48,382 nt of DNA from Cyclobacteriaceae bacterium. GTDB lineage: Bacteria > Bacteroidota > Bacteroidia > Cytophagales > Cyclobacteriaceae. The position numbers and the translations under genes were made by a program. The stretch is from positions 1 through 48,382 of the forward strand of contig CANGYY010000021.1 in NCBI GenBank assembly GCA_947458585.1. The letters are read 5' to 3'. Shown here piece after piece: positions 24,413 to 33,000 of the stretch (position 1 is the first letter of the stretch; every line of letters begins with the position of its first letter). The notes beneath the pieces were generated by a model. It was not told the origin of the DNA and did no database searches. It saw only the letters and a program-made list of their open reading frames with translations.

Positions 24413-26932
24413 TTATTCAAGTCCCTTGTCGCGCATTTTGACAAACTCGTCAAATCGCCGGTAAATGGCTACGGTAAATCCGAGCAACATCACGATCGTT
24501 CCAATCCAAAGTACATTGATGTAGGGCTTGACGATGGCCTTTAGCACCACATAATCTTTCTGGTATTGGTTGACCTTGAATACAAATTTGTTTTGCTCAG
24601 GGAGAATATTTTCCAAACTGATTTTGATTCCCAATTCGGAATCTGTCACAGGGAGTTTACCTACCTGTTTGTCTCGAATGATGAAAGTCGGTTCCAGCAA
24701 TTTTTCCACATCGTAATCCAAGACACGGATTTTAGCTCTCACTGCCACATCCCCTTCCTTCAAAGTGTAGCCATCTAGCTCCTTCAATACCTCTACTCCA
24801 TCAAAATAAGCTACAAAATCCGCTACGTGGAATTGCTCTCCCTTACTCAATTCGTAGGTTTCATCCTCCTTCCACTCGGGGTCGGAAAAGTCATTCATCG
24901 CTGCCACATAGGTATACAAGTCCTTATTCAGGTAAATTTTGGAGTCAGGTGAAGAAATCAAGCCCCCCATCCCTTCATTGAACTGGGACATAGGAGTCAA
25001 CGAAAACTGCAAAGCCTCGTTCTGTAGGTAATCAATCTTGAAGTAGTCGTTTTCCTCCAAGACCAACTGCACCGTATCTCCTTTTTTGAAATGGGTTTGG
25101 TAATCTTCCAAGGCAATGGCCTCATTCACCTCGCCCGTAGAAGCCAAGATCTTGGCAGGCACATATTCGGATATCCCCACTACTTTCTTTTGTCTACCTC
25201 GGTATACAACGGTGTAGTCCTTCATCTGGGTGGGCTTATTGATCCAAAGCAAGACGTGCTCCTTGTTCATTTCATCCTCCCAACTGTTGCTGTAGGTCAG
25301 TCCAGACATGTTCATGGAAATCACTTCTGAGTAGCCCGAACTGAACATGATGCCGATCAAAATCATCCCCAAGCCGATGTGCGCCAGCGAACCACCCGCG
25401 AGTTTGAAAGTGGATTTTTTAAGCAACTTAATTAAAATGAAGGTATTGGCTACGATGGTGAACATCCCCGTAAACACAATAATGAAGTATTTCCAATGAT
25501 CCACCTTGCCCAATACGATGACGGCTGTAGACAAGAGAATGGACACCACATAAGGGGTTACGAGGGAATCCCGCAAAGCCTTTTTATCGATATTTTGCCA
25601 CCAGAAAAACTGACCCACGGAAGTCAATAAGGCCAACACCACGGCAAACCACAACTGAAACATAGTGTAGAATTCTACCTGATCGGCGGGAGGAGCCATG
25701 TTGGAAATCCCTCCAAAACTTTCTACCAAGGCATTCCAAGCAGGAATGGAGGTAGGTAAAATCACTTGAAAGGCCATGAGTACTAAGGTAACCGCACCCA
25801 AGAAAATCCAAAACTCACGGGAATAGATGGATGCCTCTCGTTCGGATGTAGGTAAGTGCTTCCAAGCGCGAGCAGCAAGGAAAATCGCCATGCCCATGAA
25901 AAATAGCAAGTACAGCAACAGCTGCCCCGACAAGCCCAAATCCGTAAAAGAGTGCACCGAAGCATCACCCAAGACACCAGAGCGAACCAAAAACGTAGCG
26001 TACAATACCAAGATAAAGCTGAGTATCACCAAGATGATGGAGGTCTTCAGGGCGGTTGCACTTTTCTTGAAGGTAATCATGGTATGGATAGACGCTACCA
26101 AGATCAGCCAAGGCACATACACTGCATTTTCTACCGGATCCCAGTTCCAATACCCCCCGAAATTCAAGGTGACATAGGCCCAATAGGCACCCATGATGAT
26201 GCCCATCCCTAAAATCATGGCCGAAAAAATTGCCCAAGGCAGGGCTGGACGGATCCATTCTGCATATTTTTTGGTGACCAATCCGCCAATTAAAAAGGCA
26301 AAGGGAACCAAGGTGGAGGCATAGCCCAAAAAGAGCGTCGGTGGGTGAATCACCATCCAGATATTCTGCAACAAGGGATTGAGTCCTGTTCCATCTTCCG
26401 GTACAAAGTCCGGGTTTAAATCAAAAATCGGCGCCTGTGTAGCGTCTCGTAATAAGATAAAGGGAGAACTCCCAATCTTCAGATCTCCAACCACTACTCC
26501 CAGAATCATGGAAATTAGGAAGGCCTGGACCAAAGAGAAGACCACCATCACAGGTGCCTCCCAGAATTTGTTGGTGTGGACCAAGATCAAGCCAAGCACC
26601 ACATTCCAAAAAGCCCAAAGGATGAATGCTCCTTCTTGACCCTCCCAAAAACTGGAAATCATGTAATGGACTGGAAGCGCTTTGGAACTGTGAGAATAGG
26701 CGTAAAAATACTCGTAGCGCTGGTTGTAAATGATTTCAAACAAGGAAACCGCTATCAAGCCGGTAGAAAGTGCATGGATGTAAAAACTCACCCGGCTGAA
26801 TCTTCGCCAACTGGCTTTTTCCAGTTCGTTGGCCTTGAAATACTGACTGTAGGCAAAAGCCGTAATCAATGCACTCACAAAGGACACCAAGGTAGTCAGG
26901 TGTCCAAAATTGCCCATAAAGGTATTCATCAT
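24413..26932 (-). CDS. ccmF: Cytochrome c maturation heme lyase CcmF
   Basis: CcmF ligates heme to apocytochrome c at the outer face of the inner membrane. The 839-residue protein has about 14 membrane helices, the WWD heme-handling motif from W251 to N269 with WNWDPVENA, and conserved histidine segments (PVHYMISSFWEGQEG near 87-101, MVIHPPTLFLGYAS near 193-206). Its large C-terminal periplasmic part lies at about 560-800. It is longer than the proteobacterial form by this region, as is usual in Bacteroidota. It follows ccmE after 25 bases. Confidence 0.93.
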   Translation of the reverse strand: MMNTFMGNFGHLTTLVSFVSALITAFAYSQYFKANELEKASWRRFSRVSFYIHALSTGLIAVSLFEIIYNQRYEYFYAYSHSSKALPVHYMISSFWEGQEGAFILWAFWNVVLGLILVHTNKFWEAPVMVVFSLVQAFLISMILGVVVGDLKIGSSPFILLRDATQAPIFDLNPDFVPEDGTGLNPLLQNIWMVIHPPTLFLGYASTLVPFAFLIGGLVTKKYAEWIRPALPWAIFSAMILGMGIIMGAYWAYVTLNFGGYWNWDPVENAVYVPWLILVASIHTMITFKKSATALKTSIILVILSFILVLYATFLVRSGVLGDASVHSFTDLGLSGQLLLYLLFFMGMAIFLAARAWKHLPTSEREASIYSREFWIFLGAVTLVLMAFQVILPTSIPAWNALVESFGGISNMAPPADQVEFYTMFQLWFAVVLALLTSVGQFFWWQNIDKKALRDSLVTPYVVSILLSTAVIVLGKVDHWKYFIIVFTGMFTIVANTFILIKLLKKSTFKLAGGSLAHIGLGMILIGIMFSSGYSEVISMNMSGLTYSNSWEDEMNKEHVLLWINKPTQMKDYTVVYRGRQKKVVGISEYVPAKILASTGEVNEAIALEDYQTHFKKGDTVQLVLEENDYFKIDYLQNEALQFSLTPMSQFNEGMGGLISSPDSKIYLNKDLYTYVAAMNDFSDPEWKEDETYELSKGEQFHVADFVAYFDGVEVLKELDGYTLKEGDVAVRAKIRVLDYDVEKLLEPTFIIRDKQVGKLPVTDSELGIKISLENILPEQNKFVFKVNQYQKDYVVLKAIVKPYINVLWIGTIVMLLGFTVAIYRRFDEFVKMRDKGLE

Positions 26933-26957
26933 ACGAATTTACTTGGGATATACGCCA

Positions 26958-27374
26958 TCACATTCCAGCCGCTTGCACGTCCGTTTCCTGGTATTTGGAA
27001 GGACATTTCATGAGGATCTTGTCTGCTACAAATATTTCTTGATCACGGTAGGAGCCAATCACCACTACCTGCTCGGAGCGGTGAAAATCTGCAGGCACAG
27101 GCTGGTTGTAAAATACCTTTTGCTCAGTTCCTTCATTGTCCACCAAAAGGAAGGTAAAGGAAGTTTTATCCTCCCGAACCTCAATTCCTGAGACTTCGCC
27201 TACGGCATCTTTTTTCAATTTGCCCACCACATGGATGGCTTTGTCCTCCCCATCCTGCTTCATCTCGAGAGCAGTATTGAAACTTTCGTAACTACTTGCC
27301 TCCCCTATGGAGCTCAATATGATGAAAATTGCTACAGCAATAACTCCTAAACCAATCAGGTGTCCTTTTTTCAT
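26958..27374 (-). CDS. ccmE: Heme chaperone CcmE, CxxxY type
   Basis: CcmE carries heme from CcmABCD to CcmF. The 138-residue protein has one N-terminal transmembrane helix (about 5-21) and an OB-fold periplasmic domain (VVGKLKKDAVGE, FLLVDNEG, VVVIGSYRD). The heme-binding segment reads KCPSKY, with C124 and Y128, in place of the histidine motif HxxxY of proteobacteria. Cysteine-type CcmE proteins have been described in other lineages. It sits between ccmD and ccmF. Confidence 0.92.
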   Translation of the reverse strand: MKKGHLIGLGVIAVAIFIILSSIGEASSYESFNTALEMKQDGEDKAIHVVGKLKKDAVGEVSGIEVREDKTSFTFLLVDNEGTEQKVFYNQPVPADFHRSEQVVVIGSYRDQEIFVADKILMKCPSKYQETDVQAAGM

Positions 27375-27386
27375 GGCAGTGGTCCT

Positions 27387-27629
27387 TTAGTTTATTTTAT
27401 TTTTCTCCAACTTGGAAACGCGTCTATCTGTTTGAATCACATAGGCGAGTAGGCCAATGAAAATCAACACGATGATTCCCACCAACACATATATTTTACC
27501 TTCACTACGCATGACATCCGCCATCTCTACTTCATTGTTGCTGTAGTCAGCAGCGGTAACGGCGATTTTCTCTTGAGCCTGAGCGGCAAAGGCAAAAATT
27601 ACCAACAGGAATGCAGCTATTTTTTTCAT
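27387..27629 (-). CDS. CcmD-like small membrane protein
   Basis: The 80-residue protein has a signal-like N-terminus (cleavage near AQAQ), a short periplasmic part, one transmembrane helix (about 45-66) and a positively charged end. Position between ccmC and ccmE, size and topology agree with CcmD, which helps release holo-CcmE. Sequence similarity to proteobacterial CcmD is not obvious, so the call rests mainly on context. Confidence 0.7.
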   Translation of the reverse strand: MKKIAAFLLVIFAFAAQAQEKIAVTAADYSNNEVEMADVMRSEGKIYVLVGIIVLIFIGLLAYVIQTDRRVSKLEKNKIN

Positions 27630-27632
27630 CGA

Positions 27633-28307
27633 TTAATCGTTTACAAGATTTTCCTCCACTTCACGCTCTAGCCTACGGATACGAACACGAACAGTTGCGA
27701 TCCAAGTTCCCAAAAGTGTCCAGGCAATAATGGCAGGGTAAAACACCAGTCGGAGTTGGGAATCCAAATCGTAGGCATTGAAGCCAGGATTGCCCCCATT
27801 TCCAGGGTGCAAACTATCCGTAAGGCGAGGCAAAACAAAGATCAAGGGGATAAAGGCAGCAAAAGCAAAAAGATTATACACCGCGGCAATTCTCCCGCGC
27901 TGCTGGGCATCTGAAAGGCTTCCTCTCAAGATTAAGTAGGCAAAATACATGAGCAAGCCGATGGCAGAAGCATTCTGCTTAGGATCCCCACTCCAGTAAT
28001 CTCCCCAGGTAAACTTGGCCCACAACATGCCCGTGGCGATGCCCAATACCCCAAACAAAATGGCGGCATTCGTAAATTCCAAGGCAATGTCATCGTGCTT
28101 GAGGTCATTGCTTCGTAGGTATTTCACCGAGTACCAAGCAGCCACCAGAAGCATCAAGATCATCCCAAACCACATGGTCACGTGAAAATGGAGCGCGCGA
28201 ATGGTCTCATTGAGGATAGGAAGCCGAGGGGCATCCAGCAGCAAGCCACCCAAAAGCGTGTACATCAAAAGCCCTAGGGTAAGTATTTTCCACCAAGATT
28301 GGCGCAT
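27633..28307 (-). CDS. ccmC: Heme-handling protein CcmC
   Basis: CcmC presents heme to CcmE. The 224-residue protein has six hydrophobic helices, the tryptophan-rich motif WAKFTWGDYWSGDPKQ (96-111), and axial-ligand histidines in ALHFHVTMWF (H40 or H42) and SLHPGN (H167). The charged tail continues beyond the last helix. It is the first gene of ccmC-D-E-F, divergent from rlmN. The ABC transporter genes ccmA and ccmB are not in the window. Confidence 0.93.
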   Translation of the reverse strand: MRQSWWKILTLGLLMYTLLGGLLLDAPRLPILNETIRALHFHVTMWFGMILMLLVAAWYSVKYLRSNDLKHDDIALEFTNAAILFGVLGIATGMLWAKFTWGDYWSGDPKQNASAIGLLMYFAYLILRGSLSDAQQRGRIAAVYNLFAFAAFIPLIFVLPRLTDSLHPGNGGNPGFNAYDLDSQLRLVFYPAIIAWTLLGTWIATVRVRIRRLEREVEENLVND

Positions 28308-28469
28308 AACAAGGCGTTAGAATTTCACCTGCAAAAATAAGGGATATGTTCCTGAATCCCCTTCTTTTTCTAAGAAAAGGAAGACCTAAACTCACAATTT
28401 AACCTGAGGTTGCCCTCAGAAATTTTGTGGTGCTTGCCCACCTTTATCCGCATTCCCAATTTCAATCCC

Positions 28470-28477
28470 TACCTTTG
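28470..28477 (+). promoter_or_regulatory. Candidate -7 box of rlmN, four bases before the GTG
   Basis: The sequence TACCTTTG matches TAnnTTTG, and only TGCC separates it from the GTG start of rlmN. There is no TTG at -33. The arrangement repeats that of clpS and waaA. Confidence 0.4.
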
Positions 28478-28481
28478 TGCC

Positions 28482-29558
28482 GTGGAACTTCAGAAAAAAG
28501 ACATCCGGAAATTAACCTTACCCGAACTGGAAGAATTCTTTCTAGCGCAGGGGGAGAAAAAATTCCGTGCCAAACAAGTCTATGAATGGCTCTGGAACAA
28601 GTCGCTGAAGAATTTCGATGAGATGAGTAACATCTCTCTTTCCACGCGGGAAATGCTCAAAACGCACTTTTCCATCAACCACATTCGGGTGGACCTGATG
28701 CAGCACAGCAGTGACGGCACCATCAAAAATGCAGTCAAACTCTTCGATGACAAGATCGTGGAGTCGGTGCTTATCCCAACCACCAAACGCATCACCGCCT
28801 GCATTTCTTCGCAAGTAGGATGCAGTTTGGATTGCAACTTTTGCGCTACTGCGCGATTGAAGCGGATGAGAAACCTGAATTCCGATGAAATCTATGACCA
28901 GGTAGTGGCCATCAAAGACGAAGCGGAAACCTATTTTCAGCGACCCCTCACCAACATTGTCTTTATGGGCATGGGAGAGCCCTTGCTAAACTATGCCAAT
29001 GTGATCGATGCCATCGATAAAATCACCTCCCCGGAGGGCTTGGGTATGGCTCCCCGTCGAATCACGCTTTCTACCGTGGGCATCCCTAAGATGATCCGGA
29101 AAATGGCCGAGGACGAGGTAAAATTTAACCTAGCCATCTCCCTCCACTCTGCCATCAACGAGACCCGTTCCCGACTGATGCCGATCAATGAGGTGAATCC
29201 GCTGGAAGATCTAGCAGAAGCCTTATCCTTTTGGTACAGCCGCACCAAGCGGAAAGTAACCTACGAATACGTGATCTGGGAAGGAATCAACGACGACGAG
29301 CGGCATGCCAAAGCACTAGCCAAGTTTTGCAAGATCATCCCATCGAAAGTCAACCTCATTCAATACAACCCCATCGATGAAGGGGAATTCAGACAGGCAT
29401 CGCAAGAGGCCGTGGACATGTATGTCCGCGTACTTGAAGGCCAAGGCATCATTGCCAAGGTACGCAAGTCTAGAGGGCAGGACATCGATGCCGCCTGCGG
29501 GCAACTTGCCAATAAAAACGAAGTGGCACAACTTCAACCCTCGGACCCTAACGCTTGA
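28482..29558 (+). CDS. rlmN: 23S rRNA (adenine-2503-C2)-methyltransferase
   Basis: RlmN is a radical-SAM enzyme that methylates A2503 of 23S rRNA and A37 of some tRNAs. The cluster-binding motif is C114-x3-C118-x2-C121 (GCSLDCNFCATA), and the C-terminal catalytic cysteine is in DAACGQL. SAM-binding landmarks (FMGMGEPLLNY, STVGIPKMI) are present. The frame runs upstream to a TTG at 28410, but the GTG at 28482 gives 358 residues and a family-like N-terminus (ELQKKDIRKLTL). It is divergent from the ccm operon. Confidence 0.95.
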   Translation: MELQKKDIRKLTLPELEEFFLAQGEKKFRAKQVYEWLWNKSLKNFDEMSNISLSTREMLKTHFSINHIRVDLMQHSSDGTIKNAVKLFDDKIVESVLIPTTKRITACISSQVGCSLDCNFCATARLKRMRNLNSDEIYDQVVAIKDEAETYFQRPLTNIVFMGMGEPLLNYANVIDAIDKITSPEGLGMAPRRITLSTVGIPKMIRKMAEDEVKFNLAISLHSAINETRSRLMPINEVNPLEDLAEALSFWYSRTKRKVTYEYVIWEGINDDERHAKALAKFCKIIPSKVNLIQYNPIDEGEFRQASQEAVDMYVRVLEGQGIIAKVRKSRGQDIDAACGQLANKNEVAQLQPSDPNA

Positions 29559-29614
29559 GGCAACCCATATCCACCAAAATCGGTATATAACCCGTATACC
29601 AAATCAATTTTTCA

Positions 29615-32299
29615 ATGAGAGCTATCCAATCCCTACTTTTTTTACTAAGTCTTCTGATTCGTTCGGTTCCTACCCTCGCTCAAGAAGGACTTCCCACGCA
29701 AATCCAAACCTATTTTAAGAACTCCCAGGATGAATTTCCGGTGGAGAAAGCCTACCTCCACCTGGATAAATTTACCTACACGCTAGGGGATGACCTGTGG
29801 TTTTCAGCCTACCTGGTAGCGGGAGGAGCACAGCTACCCAGCCCAATGAGCAAAACCCTCTACGTGGACCTATTTGATGGAGATGGCTTAAAAGTGGCTC
29901 AAAAAATCATTTCCCTTGAAAATGGGCGGGGAATGGGGGACTTCAAGATTCCAAACTTTGGAAAGACGGGTACCTACCAGCTCAAGGCCTACACCACCTG
30001 GATGCGGAATTTTGGAGAGGCTTATTTTTTCACCCAACAAGTACAGGTCGTGGACGGACTGGGTGGAGCGTTTCTGCCTACGGTCCGATTTAGCGAGGTC
30101 CGGCTGGAAAATACCAGAGTCCGCTACCAAGTCACTTTGGAAGCAATCAATGCGCTGGGAGAGCCCTTGAGCAATGCCCAAATCAGTTTGCAAGCCATCG
30201 CTGGGGATGCCGAACTGCACGCCCAAACCATTCAACTCAATGCGCAAGGCACCGCAGAATTTGGTTTTTCCGTTGCCAACGCCCCCCATCCTGCGCAGCA
30301 CCTCGCCCTTTCCTTTGAAGAGAGTCCAGGGTATCTGGTCACGCACAAACTCAAACTCCCCTACTCCTTGGAGGCTGCAGACATCCAATTTTTACCAGAA
30401 GGAGGAAATTGGATTCTAGGCAAAAAATCGAAGGTGGCCGTTCGTGCTGTATTCCCCGATGGGACTCCTCTCCTACTGCAGGGCAGTATCGAAGGAGAGG
30501 AAGGTGCCTCCTTTACCACCAATGCTGCCGGTCTTGGCAAACTTGAATTTACCCCCCAGCGGGCTGATTATGCGGCCTTAGTTCAAGATTCGGCATCTGG
30601 AATTACGCGACGAATTTCACTCCCAAAAGCACTACAAAACGGACTGAGCATCCATGTCCAAAACCCAAGTGATGGAACCGTGATCTCTGCCTTAATTCAA
30701 GGAGCGGGTGTTTCCGGCAAACTCCTCTTGGTCACCCATACCCGTGGATTGGTCAATTACATGGCAGAAGGAACTCTAGCCAATGGGGTCTGGGGGGTGC
30801 GCATTCCCAAGAAAAATCTACCAAGTGGAATCCATACGATTGCCGTTTTGGATGAGCAAGGAAGGCCATTGCTGGAGCGATTGGTTTTTGTCCAGAACAA
30901 AGACGAATTAACACTGGAACTCAATGCATCCACAGAGCCGCTAAGGCCGCGTGGGAAAGTAAATTTGAACCTCAAGACTGCCTTCCAAGACAGTATCTCT
31001 CAGGCTAGTTTATCCCTCTCGGTAGTGGATCTAGATCAGGTGGAGGATCAAAGTGATTTGCAGGGAACGCTCTATTCTCACTTACTGCTTACTAGCGATT
31101 TGAAGGGGACTGTTTACCGACCTGGATATTACTTTAGAAAAGAACTGCCTAATGCTGCTGAGGAACTTGACTTGGTGCTACTCACCCACGGATGGACCCG
31201 GTTTGATTGGGAAGATGTACTTCAAAACCAACTTCCAGATCAAGGCTATTACATTGAACAGGGGATTACAATTTCGGGAAAAATAAAGGAGCAGACCCCA
31301 ACCAAAAAAGGATTGGGTGGAGGTAAAATTACTGCGCTTGTAGGAGAAGGTATCGAACTCCTCTCTACCGAATATGGTCCTGATGGTAACTTCCTACTGA
31401 CCGACCTGCAGTACCAGGATTCGGTGTCCGTTACGCTCACGGCAGAAGACCTTCGCGCGCGAAATTTTATCAATCTGTCCATCGCTGTTCCACAACTTCC
31501 CTTCACTCAACTGAGTGGTAGCTATCCTACTACTAGCAGCTGGCCCAAAGGATTGGCAGCTACGGTGGGGGAACGAAACTTGATGGAACAGCTCAACTCC
31601 AACCTCTTGGAAAAGGAACTGGAAGGAATCACGGTGGAAGCTGAGACGCTCCAGGAAGAGCAGACTCAAGCGCGAAAAATCTATGGAGAAGGCGATGCTG
31701 TGATCAAGCCCGAGGACATTCCTGGAGGACAAGGATTCATCAATATTTTTCAGTTGATCCAAGGTCGTGTGGCCGGGGTACGCGTAACCTTTGATGGGTT
31801 CAATGCCACGGTACTTATTCGAGGCGTAGGCTCGCTTCAAGCAGGGTTAGAGCCCATGTACATGCTCAACAATGTGCCGGTAGATGCTGCCACCCTTGCC
31901 CAAATCAGCCCACGTGATGTGGAGAGTGTAGAGGTATTTAAGGACCCTGCCCGAACAGCGATCTTTGGTTCTCAAGGTGGAAATGGCGTCATCGCCGTCT
32001 ACACCAAGGCAGGCACAAGCACCGTATACAGCAATGTGGGAGGTACTTTGGTCACCAAATACAGTGGCTATTCCATCCCCCGTGTTTTTTATTCTCCTAA
32101 ATACGAAGAAAACTCTCCTGCTAATAAGATCACCGACAAGCGGGCCACCTTGTACTGGAACCCACTGATTCAGACAGATCCAAGTGGAAAGGCCTCCCTA
32201 TCCTATTACAATTCTGAGACTGCAAGTAGGCATTTGCTGATTCTAGAGGGTATAGACTCGCAAGGAAGATTGGGTAGGTTGGTCAAAGTGATCGAATAA
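29615..32299 (+). CDS. Exported macroglobulin-like protein with a TonB plug domain and no barrel
   Basis: The 894-residue protein has a signal peptide (cleavage near LAQ) and an MG2-like domain with EKAYLHLDKFTYTLGDDLWF (about 43-62). Several immunoglobulin-like segments follow, then a plug domain of TonB-dependent receptors at about 695-800 (IFQLIQGRVAGVRV, DVESVEVFKDPARTAIFG). A C-terminal macroglobulin-like end follows (WNPLIQTDPSGKASLSYYN). No beta-barrel follows the plug, so it is not a transporter by itself. Proteins of this type are common in Bacteroidota and are thought to act at the outer surface; the function is unknown. Confidence 0.82.
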   Translation: MRAIQSLLFLLSLLIRSVPTLAQEGLPTQIQTYFKNSQDEFPVEKAYLHLDKFTYTLGDDLWFSAYLVAGGAQLPSPMSKTLYVDLFDGDGLKVAQKIISLENGRGMGDFKIPNFGKTGTYQLKAYTTWMRNFGEAYFFTQQVQVVDGLGGAFLPTVRFSEVRLENTRVRYQVTLEAINALGEPLSNAQISLQAIAGDAELHAQTIQLNAQGTAEFGFSVANAPHPAQHLALSFEESPGYLVTHKLKLPYSLEAADIQFLPEGGNWILGKKSKVAVRAVFPDGTPLLLQGSIEGEEGASFTTNAAGLGKLEFTPQRADYAALVQDSASGITRRISLPKALQNGLSIHVQNPSDGTVISALIQGAGVSGKLLLVTHTRGLVNYMAEGTLANGVWGVRIPKKNLPSGIHTIAVLDEQGRPLLERLVFVQNKDELTLELNASTEPLRPRGKVNLNLKTAFQDSISQASLSLSVVDLDQVEDQSDLQGTLYSHLLLTSDLKGTVYRPGYYFRKELPNAAEELDLVLLTHGWTRFDWEDVLQNQLPDQGYYIEQGITISGKIKEQTPTKKGLGGGKITALVGEGIELLSTEYGPDGNFLLTDLQYQDSVSVTLTAEDLRARNFINLSIAVPQLPFTQLSGSYPTTSSWPKGLAATVGERNLMEQLNSNLLEKELEGITVEAETLQEEQTQARKIYGEGDAVIKPEDIPGGQGFINIFQLIQGRVAGVRVTFDGFNATVLIRGVGSLQAGLEPMYMLNNVPVDAATLAQISPRDVESVEVFKDPARTAIFGSQGGNGVIAVYTKAGTSTVYSNVGGTLVTKYSGYSIPRVFYSPKYEENSPANKITDKRATLYWNPLIQTDPSGKASLSYYNSETASRHLLILEGIDSQGRLGRLVKVIE

Positions 32300-32330
32300 T
32301 TTGGGGGATTCAAGGGATTTGGTAGCTTCG
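32300..32330 (+). promoter_or_regulatory. Bacteroidota-type promoter of the small barrel gene
   Basis: TTTG at 32300-32303 and TAGCTTCG at 32323-32330 are 19 bases apart; the -7 box has one mismatch to TAnnTTTG. The ATG of the following gene is 14 bases downstream. Confidence 0.6.
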
Positions 32331-32344
32331 CAAAAAATGATGCG

Positions 32345-32821
32345 ATGAAAAATCTTCTGCTAGTCACCTTTTTTCTTTTTGGTTCGGTTACTATCCTTCA
32401 GGCACAAGAGCAGGGAGATTCCCGACTTCATGTCTTGGGACAGTACGGGTTACGCATGGATGAACCCGGAATCGGTTTTGGTTGGGAGTATTTTTTCGCA
32501 CCTCAATTTGGACTGATGCCAAGCTACACGCAGATTTTCCCAGCCGTGGGAAGAGCCAGTAATTTCAGCGCTGACCTGCGTTATTACCTCTCCAAAGAAA
32601 AGTCGCAGGTTTATGTGGTAACAGGCTATAGCTTAACTTCAGAAAATCCGCAACCTGGGGCTGCCGGTACCAAGCGAAATCTAAGTGGTGCGAATGTAGG
32701 GGTGGGAGCTGTAGTTCCACTTACAGACTGGGTGGGTCTGAGTACTGAATTCAAATTTCAAAGCCAAGGCATCCAACAAATCTACTTTCGATTTGGTCTC
32801 GATTTTCCACTCGGAAAATAA
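32345..32821 (+). CDS. Small outer-membrane beta-barrel protein
   Basis: The 158-residue protein has a signal peptide (cleavage near LQAQ) and alternating hydrophobic strands ending in the aromatic-rich IYFRFGLDFPLGK, as expected for an 8-stranded barrel of the OmpA/OmpW type. No loop or ligand motif tells a role. It has its own promoter and lies behind the plug-domain gene, with convergent array C downstream. Confidence 0.72.
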   Translation: MKNLLLVTFFLFGSVTILQAQEQGDSRLHVLGQYGLRMDEPGIGFGWEYFFAPQFGLMPSYTQIFPAVGRASNFSADLRYYLSKEKSQVYVVTGYSLTSENPQPGAAGTKRNLSGANVGVGAVVPLTDWVGLSTEFKFQSQGIQQIYFRFGLDFPLGK

Positions 32822-32842
32822 GGGATGAAGTTCAATTAAGTG

Positions 32843-32995
32843 AGCTGTGGACAATGGGCTGAAACGGTCCACAGTTGACGGTCGACGGACCACAGTCAAT
32901 TGTGTTCGGTATATGAAAACGTATTTAAATTTAGATTCTCTACTTGATACCAAACGAATCGGCTGTCGACAGTGGGCTGTGAGCTGTTGACTGAT
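32843..32995. repeat. Degenerate 7-base repeat array C
   Basis: Nine units in strict register fill 32843-32905 (for example ACGGTCC, ACAGTTG), and another eight fill 32940-32995 (for example CTACTTG, GGCTGTC). About 35 AT-rich bases separate the two blocks. The second block begins with a unit resembling arrays A and B and continues with units resembling the first block. The array fills the gap between the convergent barrel and rhomboid genes. Confidence 0.78.
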
Positions 32996-33000
32996 TGCAA

